Shown here: piece after piece, positions 47,567 through 59,000 of the stretch | Layout of the letters: each line of letters starts with the position of its first letter | Position numbering within the stretch: position 1 is the first letter of the stretch | Origin: Branchiostoma floridae | Taxonomy: Eukaryota; Chordata; Leptocardii; Amphioxiformes; Branchiostomatidae | Direction of reading: 5' to 3' | NCBI RefSeq assembly: GCF_000003815.2 | Contig: NC_049991.1 | Location: 10,871,024-10,935,023, forward strand | Length of the DNA stretch: 64,000 nucleotides | Translations under genes and position numbers: made by a program | Notes under the pieces: model-generated | Told to the model about the DNA's origin: nothing | Seen by the model: only the letters and a program-made list of their open reading frames with translations | Database searches by the model: none

Positions 47567-49583
47567 CTATGAATGTTTGTTTGAAAGTAGTACAAAGTTT
47601 CTGGGGGACAGTCTTGGATTGAACAAGGGTACCAGTTGGCAGTTGGTCCCATGTTCCCTTAGGTACTGCATCCTGTCCAGCAGGAGCAGAGTTTCCACTA
47701 CAGGAGCCAGCACCAGACGCAGGCAGTGGAACACAACAACGTCCTTCCAACACGCCAGCATCTCAGCAGCCTCTGCTGCATCAACTGGGACACTTGTATC
47801 AGTGGGATATATTAACCTTGCCAGGGCTTTCTCTGCATAGGTTTGGAAGTCCATCTTATGTGTTTTACGAATGCTCCTGATCCCAGCCCTCCTCTTGGTA
47901 CTGTCATGCTTGACAATAAAGTGTTCCAGTGTAGCCCTGTAGCAGTGTGGCATCATTACCTCACTATCATCACTCTTCAACCTCTCTGTGTACATGTCTA
48001 TGGCATGGCAAGCTAGTTCTCGGGCTTGGTAACTCATTTCAGCATTCAGATTTTTGACCATCTGGCTCATAGGAAAGCCATAATCTGAACAGACATACTG
48101 ATGTTGAATGTCTACTGGCCCATCTCGTCTGGTCGTGCTTTCATTCGGACATGTCATTTTCATGTAACAACATCCCACTGAAGCAAGGGCACGGATATCA
48201 TTGCAGCGTGTGAAGACTCTCAACATGGTGGGTGCCAGGTCCCCACATGTATGCAGTCCAACCATGCTAAAGCCTTTTCTGTCACAAGGAGCATCACCCT
48301 CGTGGGACACAACCTTTTCTGCTTGTGTCGGATCAGTGTTACTTCCACTGGCACAGCAATTCGCACTTGCTTCTTCGGATGTTCGAATTTTCTTTGTACT
48401 TGGAAGTTCCATGTCTACATTGCAATTACTAACTTGTTCCGTGACAGTGAATGATGATTGCTCTAATTCACTTCCATGAAGACTTAAGACTGGATTCTGT
48501 TGGTTGATGACAGACAGAAAGTCATCTACAGAAATGTCTGGTTTGAGGAAACAGGTCACATGACTAGGCTGAGCATGCAGAACCTCATCAATATCAGCCT
48601 CCTGTTGTTTCTTCATCTTCTCCTTAGTAATATCAGTCACCACTTGTTTGTCAAACCTTGCAGCTCCGGTGACGTGACATCCCTCGGCCTCCACACTGGT
48701 AACATTCAGCCTGTGTGCAAAGGACAACACTCGTGACAAATGTCCTTGTCCTGATCCAATGTCCACCACGTTAGAGCAACCCACCTGATCACACAGCCAT
48801 TTAACTGTTGTGGCCAGTCGAAGAATCTCATGCTGCTTCTTGGGCTTGACATGCCTGCAGAAGCAGTGCTGCAGTTCCGGGCTCCGCAGCTGTCCATCAC
48901 GGATCTCTTCTGGAAGGCTTGAACCATCAGCCCTGTTTGGTGATGGAACATCAGATAAATGTTATCGTCTATCATAAAGTCATTAACGGCATGCCAAAAT
49001 CTATTAAAAAAATTAAAAGCCAACACAAAAAAAACACCTTTAAAAATAACTAGGATATGAATGAAGGTCAAACAAATGAGAATTGCGTGGACACCCACCC
49101 CAGCTGTCCTAGCAGTGTACTGAGGTTGCAGGCTTGCCTAGGCAGTGTGAGGGAGTGTGCTGTTGCTCTGAATGCCAGCAGTGACAATGGCCACACTGTA
49201 GTTCGTGCACCTCTACCAGATGAGCAGAGTAAGTCGTCAGCTATTTCTGCAAGACAATTGAATGGATATTTGTTTAGTGAATGAAAACATAAAGTCAATA
49301 TTATTTAAAGTGTGTAGTTCTACATTTGCTCAATGAGCTGCCTAGGCTATAGTATAAGCCCTTAAAAAAAGGCTTAATCAAGTTGATCTCACTAATCTGT
49401 TGCTCTACTTTTACCTTGTGGGGCAATGTCATGCAAAACATTCCGCCAAGACTCCGGTATCTTGTCCCAGTGCTTCTCGGTGAAAAACTCACAAACATAG
49501 GCATCTAACAGCCAACTATACTGTCCTAGGAACGACGTAATCTGCACAAAAAGATGCTGGAATGTCTCAGTTTCGTCCTCCAT
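47567..49583 (-). CDS. METTL25B: METTL25B/RRNAD1-like methyltransferase-fold protein, complete
   Basis: Three coding exons, 49583-49415, 49246-49099 and 48932-47567, agree in phase and give 560 residues. The start MEDETETFQHLF leads into LLDAYVCEFFTEKHWDKIP, which matches the N-terminal region of human RRNAD1. PKKQHEILRLATTVKWL is followed by the SAM-binding motif I, VVDIGSGQGHLSR (residues 161-173). Further conserved blocks are GLHTCGDLAPTMLR, ALASVGCCYMKM, the 'HCYRATLEHFIVK' block, VLAPVVETLLLLDRMQYL and LSPRNFVLL. ALASVGCCYMK and SPRN favour METTL25B over its paralogue METTL25. The human protein is about 475 residues; the extra length is a Ser/Thr/Glu-rich linker of roughly 100 residues between motif I and GLHTCGDL. 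The substrate of this family is not firmly known to me. It shares a probable bidirectional promoter with SNX14. Confidence 0.93.
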
Positions 49584-50032
49584 GCCTGCACATTCCAGAG
49601 TTCAGCTGGTTAGACTGCTGCAACACGCACAAAACCTAAAATACAGTACAATTTGGTAAAAGAACATTCAAATGGCTATTGTCATGACACTATATTGCAA
49701 AAGAATAATAAAACATTGAAATTTCGTTTTGGGTGTTCAAATTTTGCACAATAGCTTGAAATTTACTTTCTTTACTTTTTTAGCGTTGCGTTGCGTATCG
49801 CAATTCGTACCTGGGAAAATTTAGGGACAAATCAGTAGCTTAACATTGTTGCTGTTGTAATAAGTGCAAAAATACTTCTTGAAGTTATACATCTTAAGCA
49901 ACCTGTTTCTTGATATATTTTCTTTAGTGTTACCGGTCAAGGCGATCTAAGTCTGCGGTTAATTTATTCTAACGACATCCCCGCACGTCGGAAGTGAGAA
50001 ATAACGGTTTACCCCTCCTCAGCTGGGCCAAG
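49584..50032. promoter_or_regulatory. Probable bidirectional promoter METTL25B / SNX14
   Basis: The two start codons point away from each other and are 449 bp apart. The interval is rich in CpG in its middle (GCGTTGCGTTGCGTATCG near 49793). The SNX14 start codon lies in CCAAGATGGCGATCG, a close match to the YY1 element AAGATGGCGGC, which often overlaps start codons of TATA-less genes. No TATA box is evident. Confidence 0.6.
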
Positions 50033-53000
50033 ATGGCGATCGGTGTTCTGATGGATCTGTTCCGACGCCACTCCAGATTTTCTGCGGCCGGGGCCGTGCT
50101 CCTCCTGGCCACAGTCATCATGTACAGGTAACCGCAGTTAGTTTTTGAGTTTATGAGTTTCTGACAACTTCTAGGTCCATGGTTCTGAGTTGCACAAACC
50201 CTTAGAGATCGACGAAAATTGGTGTTGTTTACCGGTAGGATTTTTTATGCTTCCACGCCCACATCCCACATATGGACATCTTCTCATCTGGCATATACTG
50301 GGGTTGTCATGGGCTACGGACATTTCAAAAGTGAGCTTTGGATACCACTTTTACGGATATTCAAATATTTTTATTTTTGGGGTGTATGTGTGAAATATTA
50401 GAATAATAGATCATTAGATGTATCGTTATGTTTTTATCAGGTGTCACCTAGGAGATGTTTTCAAGGTGAAATTACTAGGAATTGATATGTACGTCAATAA
50501 AAGCATAGGTGATAAAGGTACAGAAGTAAGGAAATGTTGTTTATTTCCTATAGAATATAGGCACACTTTGACAATTGTTGAACAATTTTTAGTACCCTGC
50601 TGGCTTATAACGTTGAATCTATCAAAAATCAACAACCTCTGTGAAACTGTATTGATCATTTGAAGAGATCTAAGGATATTCAGTGAATGAATGCTAACGT
50701 TACTTGCTGTAGAAAAAGTGAAAGACATGTAAGATGGAATAGTTAATGCCAGACATTTTATGTTTTTCTATCCTTGGTGCCCATCTGAAGTGGTGCAGTG
50801 CTGGAGTGGATGTCCTCTAGGTATCTTTGTTTTGTATTGGTGAAAGCTCCTTGATGAGCATTGGATCTTCCCTGTCAATGCATGATTTTGCCTTGGTTGG
50901 AGTCATGCATTTTTTTCAGGCATGTTGAAAAAACTTTGCATTGATTTTGGTTTGTGCACGGCCACGGAGTGTCAGAAAGGGCTAAATGTGTGTGAAAAAA
51001 AATTGTGCCAAAATAAAGATTAGTATGTAGTTAACATTTGACAATTTGTATGAGTACCTAGCTTTCAAAGCTCATTTTAAAGAATATTCAAATGCTGGAA
51101 ACAACTGTCTTTTGATGTATGGCAATCTATTTGGCTGCTTCATAAAAAAATGCATTGGAGAATGACACATGTCTAGGAATGTCTGTAGGTGCTTTATACA
51201 TGAAGGTACAGGTGGGTAAGACCAAGGACATTATATGAGACGTCCTTGGTAAGACTAAGACTTTCTATCTTACTCCTCCCAGATTTAAGGTTTGTTGTTG
51301 CTTACAATTTTTCTAAGGTGGCATGCTATTGGGAAGTAATTACCTTTTGTTAGGAGAGTGGCTGATCATCAGTATTATTGATAAGGCAAAAATATATATG
51401 ATTAGTTCATTTATGTTAGAATGATTCAAAATTTCTTTTCCACAGCTACGCACATATCTTCATGATCTTCTGGTCATTTGTGGGTGGAATGGTACTTTGC
51501 TACATGTTTTTAGGGTAAGTGTATATTATAATATTGAAAAAATGTCTGCTTATTCTGTCTTATTTTAACAAGTTCTGTGACACGAAGTCCACTGGTCTTT
51601 TTCGGTTTCAATTCCACAACCTTTCAATGTGACAGAAATAGCAATTTTATAATATGTGCATCATCTTTTACAGAAGAACCAAAAACATGATGCCCAATTT
51701 TCTCATCATGTACAACCGCAAGAAAGAGGTATGTCTTCCACTTAACCATTACATTTTTGTATAAAATTTTTATTAGTAGTATTTTGAAGTGATAAACTCA
51801 CATACATATGTATTGTAGAATCACGTATTTTGTTATCCTTTTTTCACAATACTCTTGGTGTCTTGGCTGACTGTTATCTTTCCAACATGTACATATCTTT
51901 CATTTACTTTATTATCTGTCAATTGTTGTTTTGTTGCAACCTGTACTCAACTCAGTGGGTATGTGTGTACAATAATTTAAAGGTCTTCATTCATTTATTT
52001 GGGCCAAACATGTGTATCAAACATTGATATCTGTTCCATTCCTTGCAGCCAGAGTTGGATGACCTGGAAAGAGAGGCCCTGAGAAAAAGCTGTCCTGTAT
52101 GCGGGGACCCCAGATGTGCCAGGCACAGGTAAGTCTGGCGCCTCCTTCTTCTATTCCTTATATGTGTCCAGGGAGTCATGAAAAGCAGGCTGAAGCCTGA
52201 GTGATGTAACCCAGATAAAACGAAACAAATGAAATGAAACATATCATACTAGCAGAGTAGGCTACACGATGGATTGAGTCTGGTAAGCTTGTCAGCATCT
52301 GAAGTGACATCATGTATATATGTATTTTAAAGCTTAAGTTAACACAATTGTGGGGTATTTTGCCAGAAACAAAGTCCTTGCTAGTCTGGTATCCAGCTGT
52401 ATTATAGCTCCCAAGTCTCTTCTGTCCTCTTAGCAAACATCTGCGGAGAGGACAGAAGAGACTTGGGAGCTATAACACGGCTGGATACCAGGCTACATTG
52501 CAGGTCCTTGCAGCCTGAGAATCTCTTTGTTTCCTTTCTACCCAGACCTGGTCTGTCCATACTTGACCTCCAGCCATGGACCAGTTTGAAGGTGACAGAA
52601 AAAGTGGATATGGCATTGTCTGAGGTCAGCAATATTTCCCACATGCATCTTTCTTGCACAGCTGCTGTATGTAAAAACATCACATTTTTAAGCATTGCTT
52701 GTTTTCTAGATACAGGAAAATTAAGAAATGCTGTGTTTTGTCTTCTTTCAGTTTCTGGAGCTGGTTTTAAGAGACTTTGTTTACACCTGGTACAGGTAAG
52801 CACAATCATGCTCCTTTCTTCCTCTTGTTCTTTGCCACAAGGTTCAGTAGACACTGATACAGGCTACCACAGCCTGTCACTCTCTTCTCTTCTGCTCTGT
52901 ACCTGCACTCTGACTCCTCCAAGATGTACCCCAGCTCCTATAAGTCCTGCATAACATGCTCCTTTAAAATGCCTATTGACTAAAGTAAGAAAGGAATTTC

Positions 53001-56000
53001 CTGCTTGTTGATTACCAATACATCTTAGATATCATAGCACACTATCATTATGTCAATCCGTTTTCAGAGACTTGAGCACAGACGAGGCATTTGTGGATGA
53101 GATGAGGGTCAGCCTGAGATTCATCCTCTCATGTCTGATCAGGAGGATAAAGAAGGTGAGGAAGATCTCACTAAAATGTCATCTTTGTGTAGTTGGTATT
53201 TTCCATTCATATACCATAGTTATAGGAGTGTTTAAAAATAGACAAATTTACCTGTACATGTATTACTGTATGAATGGGTATTGTATGTTGTATCCCTTTT
53301 AGACGGACCTCCCTACCTTTATTGTCAACAAGCTGATAAAAGCTGCCATGAGTCACCTGGACAAGTATGTCCGGGCCATGGAATCAGGTGAGTGGCTTCC
53401 TTTAACAGTCTTTGACACTTTCTGCTGTAAACAGTATACAAACATGTCATCAATGATGAGCAAGTAGTAGGAACAAGATAAGGAAAGCACTTTGTCTTAA
53501 GAGTCATTGTATGTACTGATGAAGGTTAGACATTGTATTTGTTGACTGATCAATAAACCAGTACCAAGTTTTTAGGGTAAGATGATTAAGTTTCTATGAA
53601 CCATATTGTTTACCTTTGTTCCATTGTTGACCTGTGTTAGCCCCGCCAGGGGCTGATCTAGAGAAGGCCACGTTAGAGCTGTACGGCTCAGAACTCCACT
53701 GTGTCATGCAGAACAGACGCACAGAACTGCAGTACCTCCGCTACCTGTCAGGGGAAATCTTCCCCTACATTCTCCCTGCAAGGTCACTCAAGTGCAAGTA
53801 GGTTTTTCACTCTTTCATCACAAATATGTTCACAGTATTTCATTGTTGAATTTTTTTCCATTGTTTCATTGTTGAATACTGTAGTGCTGTAGCATTTGGA
53901 CCTAGGGTATATTTTATACACTAAGAAGGCATTAAGCATTTTGAAAATTCCTTTGATTTTTCTCACAGGAGCCTGTGTGCTTTGCTGAGGGAGCTCCTGT
54001 CAGCCTCAGTCTTGATGCCAGCCATTGACAAAATAGCTGATCCTGTAAGTGTGTTGTGTAGGCCTTTTTCATTGGTACAATGTATGTGAAATACAGTTTG
54101 GCATTGAAGATGTATAATTGAATTGAGAGGTAGATGAAATGAAAACTCTTGTCTTTCCTGTGCAGGACTTTGTGAACAACTTAATGCTGGTATTCCTTGA
54201 TGAAACTCCGGTAAGTAATATTCTACTTTTCTTATATATTCCACTTTTGTGATAAATCGTTATTTACCAAATATGAAATCATTTAAGAATGTTAACGTTG
54301 CCCCTTAATTAAAATACTACTACTTAATTGAGCTCATGTTTCATGTTTAACAGATGGCAGTGGCTACAGAACCTCCCTCCCATGATGTCGACCTGCTCGC
54401 TCACTTCAGCCAGCCCAGACAGGCTCCCATTGAATCAGTATGTTCCTCTCTTTCTTTGCACGTTGATACAAATGTAAAGAAAAATCTGTAACAATTGCAT
54501 GATGCAGTTGGTTTGAAATTTTTAAGAAGTGTTACAAATGTGTCCTGTTCAAACTGTAAATGCAAGTCCATTCATTAAAAGTTGATGTTTTAGAAAACTT
54601 AACCCCTTAGTACGATTGCATTGACCATTGGTATGGACCACATGGAGTGTGGTTGTTAAAGTGTGGACATTAACTCTTAACAAATGATGGAATGTCAATA
54701 GATAGACACATAAAAAATGCTAGCCTGTGTTAATGTAAGGGGCGGATTGGTCCCCCTTCACAATAAGGGGCCGAACCACTGGAAGGTCTGCTAGAAGCAT
54801 GATAAGATATAGTATTAGAATACTCCAGTCTATATGTTATCACAATCTCTTGCTGGCAGAGATTAATTGACCCCCACCCTGAGATACTATAGTACCAGAA
54901 ACAGTCACTAGGAGAGTGATTTAGTCAGGGTATACAGTAGTAAGTATGTTGCCTGTTCACCCTGCTGTTCCCAGGCTCTACGGTTGGACCTACCAGACAT
55001 CATGAACAACCAGACCACGCTGTTCCGCTTCATGCAGTTCCTGAAGGATGAGGCATCTGTGCACGTGCTGCAGTTCTGTCTGTCTGTTGGTCAGTATGCC
55101 ATCATCCATAGTACCTCTAACTCTCACACTTCAAGCAATCAAATGGTTTACAAAAGAAGAAACAAACAAGAAAGTTGCAGATAGACACTGAATTGTATCT
55201 TTCTCTACGGTGTATTTGTCGTGGTTGTATTTGTTAGAGGTTCGGACCGCCCTGTATGTCAGCTCTAGATTTCTAGAAGCCAACATTTCCTTCATAACCG
55301 ACGACACAGAAAAGAGAAAAAAGACCAAGACCTGCAGTGTCTTTCCAGAATGTTTTTTTTTTTGTTTCTTTATGAAATATTTAAGAGCTAATCAACATTA
55401 AGCTTGACAGGTTTGTCAGCCAGCCTCCTTCAGAGTCCTGTTAGTAGTAGAAGTCACAATTTTTGCAACACCATACGTATTACATATAAAATCCTTCTTC
55501 CCTTCCAGAGGACTTCAACAGGAGGAGTCTGAACCCAGACATGACCGACCAACAGAAGATGGACCTGCACCAGGAGGCCAAGATGATCTATGAGATGTAC
55601 TTCAAGGCTGATGCTGCGGACAAGATCCAGTTTCCTGCTGACGTCACAGCAGAGATTAAGTCAAGTCAGTATCTATTAATCATCCAAATGTTCCAATATC
55701 TACTTAGTAAAATGTAAATGAATACATGAGCAGCAAGATACATGAATTCTTCTTCCAGATAAGAACAGATTCTTGTAGTGGAAGATGATAGTAGTTAGAA
55801 CATGTAAGAGGCTATCTAAAAGATATTGTGTCATCATGTCAATTGCCTTTTGAAACTGATGCCACATCTGTTCTTAAATCTGTAGTTGTGGAGGGACCAC
55901 CAGAAGGAGTGACTAGGCTCAGAACAAGTACTCCACTTTTCAGGTAAGAACACAACAATGCATGACAGAACCATGGCTTCTCATTCTCCATGATTATCAG

Positions 56001-59000
56001 AGGCGGCAGCACGAAATTTCGTATGGGGGGGCGAACTTTACTGACAGAATTTTGCAGCACATGTAGCGCCGAAGGCGCTCCCCTTCGCGCCAGAGGCGCG
56101 ACAATCCTAGGGGGGTCCGGGGGCATGCTCCCCCTGGAAAGTTTGAAATCTTGACCCTCTAAAACGCCATTTCCTGCGTTTTGACGGGCAAGTTTTGCTG
56201 CCAGGCTAAGCTAAGTTTGATGGCAATTCTGTAAGAAAGACACATGGTTTTTAATAGCGAGGGCGATGCCTCCAAAATATTTCTATGATTTCGAGTACCG
56301 AAGGTGCGAGCTGTCGCAAGGTTGGTCTGGGGAAATTTCGAAATCTGCACCCTCTGAAACGCCATTTTCTGTATTTTTTGGGACAAATTTTGTTGGCAGA
56401 CTATGCTAAATCTAACGCCATTTTTATCAAACAAAGAAATTGTTTGAGGGCGATGACCCACACAAATTTTCACCATGTCGTTGTGAGCGCCCGAGGCGCA
56501 AGTAATCGCTAGGGAGGTCCGGAGAAAATTTTGAAATCTTGACCGTCTGAAACGTTATTTCCTACATTTGGGGGCCACATTCTGCATATAAACTAAGCTA
56601 AGTACGATAGTTAAATTCAGTTTAAAATATTTTTGAGAGCGACGCTCCGGCAACATATTGTCCTGCGCCGAAGACGCGGGCCGTCACAAGGGAGGTCTGG
56701 CGAAATTTTGAAATCGGGACTCTCTGAAACGACATTTCTTGCATTTTCGGGGGTAAATTTTGCCGTTAGACTGGCTTGATTTAATGAAATTATACACGAA
56801 ATGAAATTATTAAAAAATACACAACGTTTCAGCTTGCTTTTTAGGGGGGGGGGGCGATGCCCCCCCAACATATTTTCCGGGGGGGGGGGGCAGTCGCCCT
56901 GCCCCCCCCGGTGCCGCCACCACAGATTATGAAACTCAATAGCTTGCTTGAATGCCGATTGTATTCTAATTGTCAGGGAAAATGCTTCGTACTTGATGTA
57001 CCTCATCTTGTTTTCCAGTGCTTATGAGCATGCCTATGGGCTGTTGGAAAACACCTTCCTGCCTCTCTTCTACCAGAGCGACGATGTGAGTGATAAGCTG
57101 CATAGTGCACAGATTTCTCAATTGTTTTCTATAACTTTTGGCTAAGCTGTTCCTTCTTGACATCATTGTTAGTAATCGTAATGTTATTTGTTTCCACATG
57201 CTGCAGTACTACACTATGTTGTGTGGGGGCCGTTTGCCAACCAACATTCCCAAATCAGCTTCAAGGTACTTGTCCAGTTCTTCTTTTGTAGTACATTTTT
57301 TATTATGCTCCACCAGCACTTTCTGCATTCTAACATCATTACACAGCAGTGTTATGTCATTCCAGGTTTGTGTGTAGTATGTATGTGTGTGGAACATCAT
57401 ACTTGTGTGTGTGGAACATCATACTTTTTGTTCTTCTATTGAGCTTATTGTGCAGCTCCATATTGCATATTCAAATTATAGGAAGAAATGTTAATTCAGA
57501 AAATAACTTCAAATTTACAGAATACACTATTTAAGAAATCGTCATGATTTGTGATACAATTTAAGGCACTTTTGCTGCTTTTGCATACTGCCAACCTATC
57601 ACCTTACATGTGCATGTGTATATACCATGCAAGCATACAGGCATTTCACGTAGGTTGAGCTTCCCATACATTAACCTATAAGCATTCTTGTTCACAAGCA
57701 CAAGATGTCAGCAAAAAATTTTAATCCAACACAACATGCATCCTCCTTTTGTTCCTAACCACTTTTGCCTCACTTCCTTTCTGCTGCTCTGGACATAGCC
57801 CTAACCTAGAGAGTGTACTGTATGATGGGAAGTCTGAGACAGTGAGTGTGGGGCTGAATTTGCCGACTGGCTCGGCCTCCGTTGAAAATATTCCTATCTC
57901 TGCCATGACTAACATGGTCAATTCGTGCAAGTGAGTAACCCATGGCAGTGTTATGGATGTTTTTGTGGTGCAGTTGTTAATTGTCTTGTGATTGGCAGTG
58001 TGTGTTGTACTTTAACAAGTGAATGTTTGGATAATATTACCAGTAGTAGCTCTTTCTGTTGGTATCTAATGCATCAGAGTCAGACTTCATTACTATGTGG
58101 TTTTTCATGTCAATAAATGTTACTGAAAATCTTGAAACTTTTCTGGTGGTTTTATTTTCAATTGGTGTTTTTTTATGGTGACTTCCCCACTTTGAATTTG
58201 TAACATGTTCTGCATCACTGCTGTACTACAAAACTGTTAAGTGGTAAATCTAAAACTGTGCAAAAACCTCTTTTCCCTCCTATTGCAAAATAAAACCACT
58301 GTGAAGTTGAATGAATGCACAGTATATCAGCTAAGAGCTCAAAGTTTATTTCCTCCCCCCTCCCCTCCTACAGGTCTGCTGGTAGGAAGAGCATGGAGCC
58401 GTTTGCCGCCGTGTCCAAATTTGGAAACAAGCTGAAGGAGATGCTGAGGTCCAACACAGGTGATGGTCTGTAAGGTTTACTGGTTAAGTGGAACCTGTCT
58501 GTCACACATAGCTGTCATGTCTCCATGGTTCGTATTGTTCCCATGCCAGCTGTCAGGTCACCAAGCTGTCATTGTTCAAGGCCATATCATGTCAAGGTCA
58601 CCCTTGCATTGCAGAATGTTGTGTCCTCATACTCAATAACATATCATTGTGAATAATCAATGACATAACACTAAACAATCTAATAACATGCCATATTGCA
58701 TTTTGTGGTTAAGAGTATTGTCTGTTGGAAGGAAAATGCATGAGAAGTGTGCTTCATATACACGTATGTAGCATATCTGTATGTCAATGATACAATAGTA
58801 AATTGTAAGATAATGGAACTAGATAAAGTATATTTTTGTCAAAGTTACTGAAGATAGCTAAAGAGACCTTGAGACCCTCAGAAATGTTAGTAGTGCTTTT
58901 TATCCATTCCTCTGAAGACCTTTCAGATCACATGGCCATAATGTTAATGTTACCATATCTCAACAATATGGATGCAGTAATAGACAAGAACATGTTTCAT

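Noticed and set aside
48201..48736. Plus-strand frames opposite METTL25B
   Set aside because: Antisense shadows of METTL25B exon 3; no donor/acceptor structure.
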